Part shown: positions 1 to 9,179 of the stretch, piece by piece
Layout: each line of letters starts with the position of its first letter
Numbering within the stretch: the first letter of the stretch is position 1
Source: an uncultured Glaciecola sp.
GTDB taxonomy: Bacteria; Pseudomonadota; Gammaproteobacteria; Enterobacterales; Alteromonadaceae
Direction of reading: 5' to 3'
Assembly (NCBI RefSeq): GCF_937770335.1
Contig: NZ_CALJHY010000003.1
Span: 1-64,000, forward strand
Length of the DNA: 64,000 nucleotides
Made by a program: the position numbers and the translations under genes
Notes under the pieces: model-generated
Database searches by the model: none
Told to the model about the DNA's origin: nothing
Seen by the model: the letters and a program-made list of their open reading frames with translations, nothing else

Positions 1-92
1 TGTGGAGATATCCGCATATTTGATTTCTCAAGCATGGGAATGATGACGATGAGTGCGATAAACAAAACCGCTAAAATGCCTAAAACTGCCAT
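1..92 (-). CDS. N-terminus of a membrane protein, cut by the window edge
   Basis: The minus strand opens with ATG at 92-90, seven bases after a GGAAG ribosome site, and stays open to the window edge for 30 codons. The visible part starts MAVLGILAVLFIALIVIIP, which is one hydrophobic segment typical of a signal anchor, followed by a short polar stretch. Too little is present to name a family. It lies just downstream of ubiF on the same strand, so it could be co-transcribed with it. Confidence 0.55.
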   Translation of the reverse strand, partial: MAVLGILAVLFIALIVIIPMLEKSNMRISP

Positions 93-185
93 AAATACTT
101 CCTTTTTATATACTTAAGCAACTATCAGCTGCTTAAACTCTGTTTTCTCTCGACCTTATACCCTTTAAATACGATAACCAAAGGC

Positions 186-1351
186 TTACTCTATGCCCAT
201 CGCGTATTTAAGCACTTTATGCTTAATTGGCCCCGCCATATTAGCCACTTGAACACCTAAATTACGGATCATTTTTAACGCGCTAATGTTATTGCTAAAG
301 GTTTGATAAAAAATATCCATCGCACTCATCATTAATAAGTTAGCCGTTCTTCGGCTCTTTTCATAATTTATCAGCGCCTGTTTATTATCAGCAGTAATGG
401 GGTTGTTTTGAATGGATTCAACCAAGGTATCTACGTCCTTTAAACCCAAGGTTCACTCCCTGACCTGCCAATGGGTTAATTTGATGTGCTGCATCACCTA
501 TTAACACGACATTTTTTCGCCAATATTTATTGGCGTGCATTCGCCTCAATGGAAAACCAGTTTTATCTAGGATCTCGAAATCACCTAAAATAGACGGAAA
601 CCGAGCAAGAACTTCGGTTTTAATATCATCATTGTTCATATTTCGAATATATTGACTCGTTGGTGAGTCCGCGTACCAAACTAAGTTTGCATGCCCATGA
701 AACAAGGGCAGGAATGCAACCGGTCCTTGTGGTGTAAATTGTTGCCATGTTGCTGATTCAAAGTTAGATGCCATTTTCACTAGTAGCACATTAGCTTGCT
801 GTTCATATTGCCAGCCCGTGATGCCAATATTAGCTTGTTGGCGTAATTGTGAGTTTCCGCCGTCTGCGCCAATTAGTATATTGGCTTGAATATGAATATC
901 GTCATCTAGTTCCACACTAGCTTCATTCACATTGATGCTGATTGCTCTGCCGTAGACCACATGAATGTTATCAGCATGCTCTTGTTCGATAGTGTCGATT
1001 AACGCTAATTGTAAAATACGGTTTTCAACAAAATGCCCTAAATAGGATTCGCCTATTTGTGACGCCTCGAAATGCAGCGCTCTGGCACTGTTTTCCCACA
1101 CCGAAAGCCGCTGGTATTGCTGACATCGCATCGCTGTTACTTTGTCCCATACATTGTAACGCGTTAACAAGCGCTGAGTGAGGCGGGTTTAAGGCTGAAA
1201 CTCTCAAATCGGGTAAATCAGCTTTATCGAATGGTTTAGGTTTATGTGCTTCTATCACAGCTACTTTGTAGCCTAGCTTTGAAAGTCCTATCGCCATGGC
1301 GCCACCTACCATGCCGCCTCCAAAAATGCAGTAATCTACGGTTATATCCAT
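186..1351 (-). CDS. ubiF: UbiF, ubiquinone-biosynthesis flavin hydroxylase (frameshifted as given)
   Basis: This is an aromatic-ring flavoprotein monooxygenase of ubiquinone biosynthesis; UbiF adds the C6 hydroxyl to the demethoxyubiquinone ring. The N-terminus has the FAD dinucleotide motif GGGMVGGA. The middle has the WQQFTPQGPVAFLPLFHG block and the C-terminal part has GDAAHQINPLAGQGVNLGF, all matching E. coli UbiF as I remember it. Reading it needs two single-base corrections: one surplus base near 1182-1187, after RVSALNP, and one surplus G (read on the minus strand) at 437-438, after GVNLGFK. With both removed the product is 387 residues, close to the usual 391. No catalytic motif is lost, so sequence error is likelier than decay. 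UbiF and UbiH are paralogues; the adjacent miaB supports UbiF. Confidence 0.88.
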
Positions 1352-1633
1352 TCGGCCCTACTTTTTATGACATTATTTATGTTCATGCTTACTCACTATA
1401 CAATGGTGGACAAACGGTCGATCAGTTGTTTTTGACTATGGGTTGAGAAAGAATTCATTGCTCTCGTCTTAACTACGCTTTAACTAGCAAACAGTTCACG
1501 AACTTACACGTTATGCTGTGTGCTGAACATTAAATCCCGCTAATTATAGCTAAATCGCTACGTGGTTTGTTACGCAAGCTAACGTTAAGAAACTACCCCG
1601 CTCGTAAAGTTAGCATACAACGTTCGTATTCTC
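1352..1633. other. ubiF upstream region, no gene seen
   Basis: This stretch lies between divergently read genes (ubiF on minus, the small ORF and miaB on plus). I find no convincing open frame with a ribosome site on either strand, and no strong hairpin. It presumably holds the ubiF promoter, but I cannot point to one -35/-10 pair with confidence. Confidence 0.3.
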
Positions 1634-1817
1634 ATGCGCCAACTCAACAATAGAATAAATAAAGTGTTGCTAGGTGCGATTGGCACTCGCTGTTTTTGAA
1701 GCATTTTTTGCCGCCATTATTGGTTATGCATTTTGGGACAAACCACTAACATTGGCCATGTTTTTTGACGCCATTCTTCTAATTTTGGCTGCAAATGTAA
1801 CGTTTAGACAACGATGA
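1634..1817 (+). CDS. Small two-TM membrane protein of unknown family (one frameshift)
   Basis: A 60-residue protein can be read from ATG at 1634 to TGA at 1815-1817 if one G of the pair at 1682-1683 is dropped. The result has a basic start (MRQLNNRINK), then two hydrophobic stretches (VLLGAIALAVFEAFFAAIIG and LAMFFDAILLILAANV) and a basic RQR end. That is a typical small inner-membrane protein with a positive-inside pattern. The surplus base fits the pattern of surplus bases in all its neighbours. I do not recognise the family, and no strong ribosome site is visible. It sits just upstream of miaB on the same strand. Confidence 0.45.
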
Positions 1818-1996
1818 TTTATTTAATCAATAATAAAATATAAACTACTGAAGGATTACACTAGCGTCTATAGCTCTTTCAGTCTAAAATGGACGGTTAA
1901 ACGTACGTATTCCAAGCGGAAAAATAGCCGATGCGGACAAGAGAATCTCTTACGCTCGGGGCTTATATACCTAATAAAAGACGAAATATCGCTATT

Positions 1997-3426
1997 ATGA
2001 ACAAAAAGTTATTTATCAAAACCTGGGGCTGCCAGATGAACGAGTATGATTCTCAGAAGATGGCAGAACTTCTCGATGCGACACATGGCTATACGTTAGC
2101 AGAAGAAGCGGAAGATGCAGATGTCATCCTATTGAATACGTGTTCGATTCGCGAAAAAAGCGCAGGAGAAGGTATTCCATCAATTAGGCCGCTGGAAGAA
2201 TTTAAAACAACACAAACCAGGTCTAATAATCGGTGTAGGCGGTTGTGTTGCCTCTCAAGAAGGTGCCGAAATTAGAAAACGTGCGCCATATGTCGATATT
2301 GTTTTTGGCCCACAAACATTGCATCGTTTGCCTGAGATGATTAAACAAATCCAAGGGGGTGACAAAGCAGTTGTTGATGTTAGCTTCCCTGAAATCGAAA
2401 AGTTTGACCGCTTGCCTGAACCGCGCGCAGATGGCCCAACTGCCTTTGTGTCAATTATGGAAGGGTGCTCAAAGTATTGCAGCTTTTGTGTAGTACCCTA
2501 TACTCGTGGCGAAGAAGTTAATCGCCCTGTAGATGACGTGCTGCTTGAAATCGCTCAACTTGCGGCACAAGGTGTACGTGAAGTTAATTTATTAGGTCAA
2601 AACGTGAATGCATTCAGAGGCCCGCATTATGACGGTAGTATTTGCCGTTTTGCTGAGTTACTCGAACTTGTCGCATCTATCGATGGCATCGACCGCATTC
2701 GTTACACAACCTCACACCCAGTTGAATTTACGGATGATATCGTAGAAGCTTATAAACACATTCCAGAATTAGTTGATCACCTGCACTTGCCAGTTCAAAG
2801 CGGGTCTGATCGTATTCTTAATCAAATGAAACGTGGCCACACCGCCATCGAATATAAGTCTACTATTCGGAAATTGAAAAAAGTACGTCCTAATCTTTGC
2901 ATGTCATCGGATTTTTATTATTGGTTTCCCGGGTGAGACAGATGCTGATTTTGAAGCCACAATGGATTTGATTAGTACCATTGATTATGACATGAGTTTT
3001 AGTTTCATTTATAGCTCGCGACCTGGCACTCCTGCAGCTGATATCGTTGACGATGTGAGTGATGCAACCAAGAAGCAGCGTCTACAGCTTTTACAACAAC
3101 GTATCAACCAAAACGCGCTGCGCATTGCGCGCAATATGGTACAAACAACTCAACGCATTTTGGTTGAAGGTCCGTCGAAGAAAAATGTGATGGAATTAAC
3201 CGGCAGAACGGAAAATAATCGTGTTGTTAATTTCGAGGGTTCTCCTGACATGATTGGTGAATTTGTTGACGTTGAAATTACAGAGGTTTACAGTAATTCA
3301 TTGCGTGGTAAAGTGCTAAGACGAGAAAAAGATATGGGATTACGCGTTGCCGTATCGCCACAAAGCATTATGGCTAAACAGCCGCAACCTGATAACACGG
3401 GTGCGACTCAATTTATTCCTGCGTAA
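1997..3426 (+). CDS. miaB: MiaB, tRNA ms2i6A37 methylthiotransferase (frameshifted as given)
   Basis: MiaB is a radical-SAM enzyme that adds a methylthio group to i6A37 of tRNA. The N-terminal MTTase domain has [20 protein letters not shown] and [11 protein letters not shown], whose three Cys bind one iron-sulfur cluster. The radical-SAM triad is in [17 protein letters not shown], and the C-terminal TRAM domain ends the protein ([12 protein letters not shown] onward). Two surplus bases break the frame: one A in the six-A run at 2154-2159 and one T in the five-T run at 2912-2916. After correction the product is 475 residues, matching the E. coli length (474). The start [12 protein letters not shown] is placed by homology. 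It heads the miaB-ybeZ-ybeY-corC-lnt run. Confidence 0.93.
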
Positions 3427-3518
3427 TCTGTTGGTAACAATAGGTAACTGAAAAGCTGGATTAGAAACAGAGTGTGCCATTTCAGAATAAGCGGAAGTCT
3501 TAAATTAAAGAGGTTATA

Positions 3519-4626
3519 TTGAGCAAGTTAGTAAGTAATGAAATTGTGTTACAGCCACAAGACAATAAACGTTTAGCGAGTCTTTGTGGCCCATTTGACG
3601 ACAACATCAAGCAAATTGAACGCCGCTTAGGTGTAGAAATAACCTATCGTGCAAACGAGTTTAAGGTCTTAGGTGACTTGCAACAAGCGAATGGCGCCAG
3701 CGAACTGCTAAAGTTGTTATATATAGAAACTCAACCCGTCAAAGGCAGTGTTTCCTAATTTAGAGCCTAACCAGGTGCACTTAGCTATTCAAGAAGTAAA
3801 ATGCTTGGAAGCGGCTGAAGCTGGCGATTATGGTAAAGAAGTCCATATAAAAACGAAACGAGGGGTTATAAAACCTCGTAACCCAAATCAATCAAAGTAT
3901 GTTTCTAACGTACTTACTCACGATATTACTTTTGGTATCGGCCCTGCAGGAACCGGTAAAACTTATCTTGCGGTCGCTTGTGCAGTTGATGCACTTGAGC
4001 GTCAGGATGTTAGACGCATTTTGTTAACCCGCCCTGCTGTAGAGGCAGGTGAGAAGCTAGGCTTCCTTCCTGGTGATTTATCACAAAAGGTTGACCCTTA
4101 TTTGCGCCCTTTATACGATGCACTATTTGAAATGTTGGGCTTTGAAAAAGTTGAAAAGCTCATTGAGCGTAATGTGATTGAGGTTGCACCTTTAGCCTAT
4201 ATGCGCGGTCGGACATTAAATGATGCTTTTATTATTCTCGATGAAAGTCAAAATACGACAGTAGAGCAAATGAAAATGTTCTTAACGCGTATTGGTTTTA
4301 ACTCGCAAGCGGTAATTACCGGTGATATTACGCAAATTGATTTACCTAAGGGGGCAAAGTCAGGTCTGCGTCATGCCATTGAAGTATTGGATGGCGTGAA
4401 CGATATTTCGTTTAACTTCTTCTCAGCACAAGATGTTGTCCGCCATCCTATTGTTGCTCGCATTGTTCAGGCTTATGAAGAATACGAAGCAAACAAAGAA
4501 ATCGAGTTACAAGAAAAGAAACAACGTAGAGATGAGCAAATTCGCCATGCTAGTCAGCACATTAGCGAACAAAATTTAAACCAACCTTACACAGGTAAAC
4601 AGCCTAGTAATGACGATTCTCGTTGA
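3519..4626 (+). CDS. ybeZ: YbeZ, PhoH-like ATPase (one frameshift)
   Basis: This is a PhoH-family P-loop ATPase, the partner of the endoribonuclease YbeY in ribosome and RNA quality control. The Walker A motif is GPAGTGKT and the Walker B region is [10 protein letters not shown]; the family block [20 protein letters not shown] follows Walker A. The N-terminal part (TTG start at 3519 after an AGAGG site) holds a KH-like region. One surplus T at 3751-3753 separates it from the ATPase part; dropping it gives [12 protein letters not shown] and a product of 368 residues. The C-terminal tail after residue 320 is charged and Gln/Glu rich. Its 3' end overlaps the ybeY start by 17 bases, a sign of translational coupling. 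Confidence 0.92.
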
Positions 4627-5182
4627 TTTACAAGACGTGGTTGACCAGGACAAGCTCAACCACGCTTTACCCCACAATAGAGCAAATTGAAAAATGGCTA
4701 AATGAGACTATTCATGAGTTAAGATCACACACCTCTGCGAAAAAGACGGGGGGAATTAGAGCTTGATATGAACGCATCTCCTAATTCTGCAAGTGATAGC
4801 GATATTGAGAATATACAGCAACAAGCTTTTGAAGTTACCCTGCGCATAGTGGATATCATTGAATCTCGTCAGCTCAACTTAGATTATCGGAAAAAAGATA
4901 AGCCGACAAATGTGTTTATCCTTTCCATTTGAGGCACCTGAGCATATCGATATGCCTTTTTTAGGTGATTTAGTTGTTTGTGCTGCTGTTGTTGAACAAG
5001 AAGCTAAAGAACAAAATAAGCAGATTATTGATCATTGGACACATTTATGTGTTCATGGATTGTTGCATTTATTAGGTTACGATCATATGCAAGAAAATGA
5101 AGCGCAAGAAATGGAAGGTATTGAAACCGCTATACTTGCCAAACTAAACATTGACGATCCTTACCAAGACCGTCAGATATAA
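4610..5182 (+). CDS. ybeY: YbeY, endoribonuclease for 16S rRNA maturation (three frameshifts)
   Basis: This is a zinc-dependent endoribonuclease acting in 16S rRNA 3' processing and 70S quality control. The metal motif [11 protein letters not shown] (three His) is intact, as is KDKPTNVLSFPFE. The true start is ATG at 4610, inside the end of ybeZ. Three surplus bases must be removed: one C in 4670-4673, one G in the six-G run 4748-4753, and one T in 4915-4917. The corrected product is about 189 residues, longer than the 155 of E. coli because of a polar insertion (about residues 44-70, Ser/Asn/Asp/Glu rich) between the first helix and the core. Without correction only the last 90 residues are open, which hides the gene. 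Confidence 0.88.
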
Positions 5183-5208
5183 AGTACTAGGAAATAAACA
5201 AAAATATC

Positions 5209-6070
5209 ATGAGCGACGACAACCCCCACTCTACCAGCGGTTCCTCGAATAGGAGCTGGCTAAACCGCTTAGCCTATTCTTTTAAAGGGGAACCGAGAAG
5301 CAGAGAAGAGCTTTCTGAAGTTATTTCAGACGCCGAGCAGCGTGAACTAATTGATCCTCAAACCAAAGAAATGATTGAAGGTGTGATGACAGTTAGTGAA
5401 ATTCGGGTCAGAGAAATTATGATCCCTAGAGCCACAAATGGTCACTATCGATATTGAACAAACTGTTGAGCAGTTCCTCCCTATTATGCTCGATCATGCC
5501 CACTCCCGATACCCCGTTATTTCCGAAGACAAAGACCATATTGAAGGTATTCTGCTTGCTAAAGACCTGCTCCCTTATGCATTTTTGCCTGACAGAGCAT
5601 TTAAACTAAAAGAAGTGGTACGCGAAGCTATCATCGTGCCTGAAAGCAAACGCGTAGACGTTTTACTGAAAGAATTCCGTCAACAGCGTTATCACATGGC
5701 CATTGTAGTCGATGAATATGGCGGTGTATCTGGTTTAGTGACTATCGAAGATATTCTGGAATTGATTGTTGGCGAAATCGAAGATGAATATGATGACGAT
5801 ATAAAGGAAACAGACGAGATTCGACCACTAAATAAGCATACTTATTCAGTTAAGGCATTAACATCTGTCGAAGATTTTAATCGTTTCTTTGAGACCAGCT
5901 TAAATGAAGATGAATCCGATACTATTGGTGGCGTGGTACTGCGCGCGTTTGGTCATATGCCAGATACCGATGATAAAGTGATTATTGAAAATATAGGATT
6001 TAAGGTTACTAACTCTGATAAGCGCCGTATCCTGCAATTAAAGATCACACTGCCAGATTCAGAGGACTAG
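5209..6070 (+). CDS. corC: CorC/YbeX, CBS-domain protein (one frameshift)
   Basis: This is a soluble CBS-domain protein of the CorC/HlyC family, associated with divalent-cation efflux in older work and with ribosome metabolism through its operon. The N-terminal block [15 protein letters not shown] is followed by two CBS repeats (for example [17 protein letters not shown] and [20 protein letters not shown], then [14 protein letters not shown]). The C-terminal transporter-associated domain contains [15 protein letters not shown]. One surplus C at 5432-5433 breaks the frame; removing it gives [13 protein letters not shown] and a 286-residue product, near the family length of 292. It lies 26 bases after ybeY and directly before lnt. 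Confidence 0.92.
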
Positions 6071-6073
6071 TTT

Positions 6074-7610
6074 CTGAATATTTGGTTAAAAGGAATTTTA
6101 CTTTTCATTTTGGGGGCAAGCCTAACGTTTGCTTTTGCCCCATTTAATGGTTGGTGGATCCCCTTTATTGTTTTGCCTATTTGGTTTTTCGTTCAAGCCA
6201 ATGTAACTAAACACAGTTTCAAAACTGCCTGGTTTTTTAGTTTTGGGTATTTTGCTGCTGGTATTAGTTGGATCCATGTCAGCATTGCAGAACACGGAGG
6301 TCTCCCTTTAATTATTTCCATTGGCATGATGTCTGTACTTTGCGCTTACCTCGCTGTTTTTCCCGCTATCGCAATTTGGTTAACAAACCGTTTTTTTTTC
6401 TAAACGACTTTGGCCTTTAACGCTTCCTCTTATTTGGTTGGCCTTAGAATTTGCTCGCGCACATTTCATGACTGGATTTCCTTGGTTATCGATTGGATAT
6501 AGTCAGCTCAAAGGGCCTCTCAGTGGTTGGATCCCCATTATCGGTGAGATTGGTGTCAGTGCGGTATTAATACTCATTACAGTCAATCTTGGCTTAACAC
6601 TCAGACTGATACAAGCGCATACATCTTGGCGTATTAAAGGACTTCAGACTATAATTGTGGGCGTCATCTTTTGTGTCTCAGGATTAGTGTTGAATTCAAT
6701 TAATTGGACACAGCCGAGTGGTGAAATAAAACGCGTTAGTATGGTCCAAGGGAATATTGAGCAAACTATTCGATGGGTACCAGAGCAAGATGACCCCACC
6801 ATGGGAAAGTATTGGGATTTAAGCAGTGAACACTGGAACTCTGATTTAATTATATGGCCAGAAGCGGCTATTCCGAAACTTGAAATTGCTGCCACAGATT
6901 TCCTTGAGTTAATCGATAAAAAAGCAACAGAAACAAATACAGCACTCATTACCGGTATCGTTGACGTTAATTATAGTACAGAAAAAATATACAATAATTT
7001 AATCAGTTTGGGCAATGATAAATTAAGCCAAAATACTATCCCTTATGCATATGGACACAAAAATCGTTTTGCAAAGCATCATCTATTACCGATTGGCGAA
7101 TTTGTGCCATTTGAATCTATTTTAAGAACACTAGCCCCTATATTTGATTTACCAATGTCGTCTTTTACAAGGGGGAGTTATGTACAAGCAAACTTATTAG
7201 CAAACGGAATGAAACTCACACCGGCCATTTGTTTTGAAATTGCTTTTCCAAACCAAGTCAGAGCCAACTTAAATGATGACACAGATGCTATAATAACAGT
7301 CAGTAATGATGCCTGGTTTGGTAATTCACATGGCCCCCATCAACATTTAGAAATAGCACAAATGCGTGCCAAAGAATTTGGGCTACCGGTATTGCGCTCA
7401 ACCAACACGGGTGTTACAGCGTTTGTAGATCATAAAGGTGCGATCAGCGCTATAGCCCCACAATTTGAAGATATAGTGTTAACTCAAGATGTATTGCTAG
7501 TTACCGGAAAAACCCCTTATAGAGAGCTTGGCAACTTCCCCGCTTACTTGTTTTTTCTTCTTCTATTTATTATTGGTATCTTTTTTCAGCGTAAAATAAA
7601 GATATCATAA
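6074..7610 (+). CDS. lnt: Lnt, apolipoprotein N-acyltransferase (one frameshift)
   Basis: Lnt adds the third acyl chain to lipoproteins at the periplasmic face of the inner membrane. The N-terminal half is a bundle of membrane helices and the C-terminal half is a nitrilase-type domain. The catalytic triad is visible: Glu in IIWPEAAIP, Lys in RFAKHHLLPIGEF, Cys in PAICFEIAF. SNDAWFG and RSTNTGVTA are further family blocks. A nine-T tract at 6391-6399 carries one surplus T; with eight T the frame runs through NRFFSKRLWPLTLP. The start is uncertain: the frame opens just after corC with CTG at 6074 near an AGAGGA site, and TTG at 6110 is an alternative. The gene is essential in most gammaproteobacteria, so real inactivation is unlikely. 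Confidence 0.92.
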
Positions 7611-7695
7611 TTCACCTCCAGTAAATATCAGGTAACTTTGTAAGATTTAACTAAATAATAAGTCTAAAAATGAATACGAAGCTAGCTACTTGATT

Positions 7696-7712
7696 GCTCG
7701 AAAAATTCGAGC
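7696..7712. repeat. Perfect 7-bp hairpin upstream of nhaA
   Basis: GCTCGAA and TTCGAGC pair perfectly around an AAA loop, about 75 bases before the nhaA start. No T-run follows, so it is not an ordinary terminator. It may be part of the nhaA leader or a protein-binding palindrome. The role is unknown. Confidence 0.35.
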
Positions 7713-7787
7713 TATAACCAATAATTAATCGACTTTTCTTGCATATAAATATTACGTAGACTGCGGCGAGACTTATTAGGAGCTGAT

Positions 7788-8990
7788 ATGCTAGAAAAAT
7801 TAAAACAGGTATTCAATCACGATGCCGCTGGCGGCGTATTATTAGTATTTGCCGCTTTACTAGCCATGGTAATGGCGAATACTCCCTTAAACGGTTTCTA
7901 CAACGACTTATTCAGTACGCCCGTTGCCGTCAAATTTGGTGCGTTTGAAGTAAACAAACCTCTCATTCTTTGGGTTAACGATGGCTTAATGGCAATATTC
8001 TTCTTTCTTGTTGGCCTAGAAGTCAAACGAGAGGTACTTGATGGCCATTTAAAGTCAAGAGACCAAGTCATGTTACCCGCCATAGGCGCTATCGCGGGTA
8101 TTACCGTGCCTGCGCTAGTTTATGTCTTTTTTAACTATGATGATCCTGTTGGTATTAACGGTTGGGCAATTCCTGCGGCAACCGACATCGCCTTTGCTTT
8201 AGGCGTTTATAGTTTATTCGGAAAATCACTTCCCGTTACCTTAAAACTGTTCCTTCTGTCGGTTGCTATTTTTGATGATATTGGTGCCATCATTATCATC
8301 GCACTGTTTTATTCGGCCGAGTTATCTACGACATCATTGATTATTGCCGCTGTGGGCATGTCAATTATGTTTGTCTTTAATCGTCTCAAAGTTCGTTCTG
8401 AAGCCATGTATATACTTGTGGGTGTGGTAATTTGGGCAGCGGTTTTAAAGTCTGGTGTACACGCGACATTGGCTGGATTTGCGATGGCATGGTTTATTCC
8501 TCTTAAAGGGCACAACCGCAGTGGGCAGGCAATGTTGCCGCACTTAGAGCATAAATTACATCCTTGGGTCGCGTTTGCAATATTACCTATTTTTGCCTTT
8601 GCTAATGCAGGAGTGCAACTAATTGGTACAACCAGCGAGCAAATATTCAACCCTATCGTTATTGGTGTTATGGCGGGCCTATTTGTTGGTAAACAGGTCG
8701 GTATATTTGGTGCATGTTGGTTGGCTGTGAAAGTTGGCTTTGCAAAACTTCCGGATGGTGTAAGTATGGGCCAGTTATATGGCGCATCGATACTGTGTGG
8801 CATCGGATTTACCATGAGCCTATTTATCGGTACTCTAGCATTTGAAAATATGAGTGCCGATTATCTCAACAGCGTAAAAGTTGGTGTATTGGCAGGTTCA
8901 ATTCTGTCTGCAATACTGGGTGGTATTGTCATATCACGCTCGTCAAAGAGCTTTAATAGAAGACAGGCAGCAGATCAAACCACTGCTTAG
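7788..8990 (+). CDS. nhaA: NhaA, Na+/H+ antiporter
   Basis: NhaA is an inner-membrane electrogenic antiporter that expels Na+ in exchange for two H+. The 400-residue product is close to the E. coli length (388). The unwound-helix and ion-binding region is intact: ATDIAFALGVYSLFG followed by AIFDDIGAIIIIALFYS, where the adjacent Asp pair binds the ion. The N-terminal ML..FFNHDAAGGVLL-type start and the late GIGFTMSLFIGTLAF block are also typical. The start ATG is set by a strong AGGAG site six bases upstream. The gene stands alone, with a terminator at 9015-9046. A bicarbonate transporter follows in the same direction, which would use the Na+ gradient this protein maintains. Confidence 0.97.
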   Translation: MLEKLKQVFNHDAAGGVLLVFAALLAMVMANTPLNGFYNDLFSTPVAVKFGAFEVNKPLILWVNDGLMAIFFFLVGLEVKREVLDGHLKSRDQVMLPAIGAIAGITVPALVYVFFNYDDPVGINGWAIPAATDIAFALGVYSLFGKSLPVTLKLFLLSVAIFDDIGAIIIIALFYSAELSTTSLIIAAVGMSIMFVFNRLKVRSEAMYILVGVVIWAAVLKSGVHATLAGFAMAWFIPLKGHNRSGQAMLPHLEHKLHPWVAFAILPIFAFANAGVQLIGTTSEQIFNPIVIGVMAGLFVGKQVGIFGACWLAVKVGFAKLPDGVSMGQLYGASILCGIGFTMSLFIGTLAFENMSADYLNSVKVGVLAGSILSAILGGIVISRSSKSFNRRQAADQTTA

Positions 8991-9014
8991 ACGATAGCAG
9001 GTATACTACGAAAA

Positions 9015-9046
9015 AAAGTAAGGCGCTCCATGAGCGCCTTACTTTT
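9015..9046 (+). terminator. Rho-independent terminator after nhaA
   Basis: AAGTAAGGCGCT and AGCGCCTTACTT pair around a CCATG loop and are followed by TTTT on the plus strand, with an A-run on the other side. It separates nhaA from the SulP gene. Confidence 0.85.
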
Positions 9047-9179
9047 GACTTAACACTTTGAAATAATTATTCACGAAAGATTTCTTGGGGTTCGAGCAAT
9101 AATATAATGTTATTTGACAAAAATAATAAGAAAACGCTTTACCTACAACTTGGCAATGCGTTGATAAAGGTGGTCAGTT

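Noticed and set aside
2912-6399. Programmed frameshifting as the cause of the broken genes
   Set aside because: The breaks occur at unrelated places in many genes whose homologues are known to be read without recoding; no slippery site plus stimulator pattern is shared.
8309-8815. 168-residue frame antisense to nhaA
   Set aside because: It lies wholly inside a well-conserved gene and shows no independent features.
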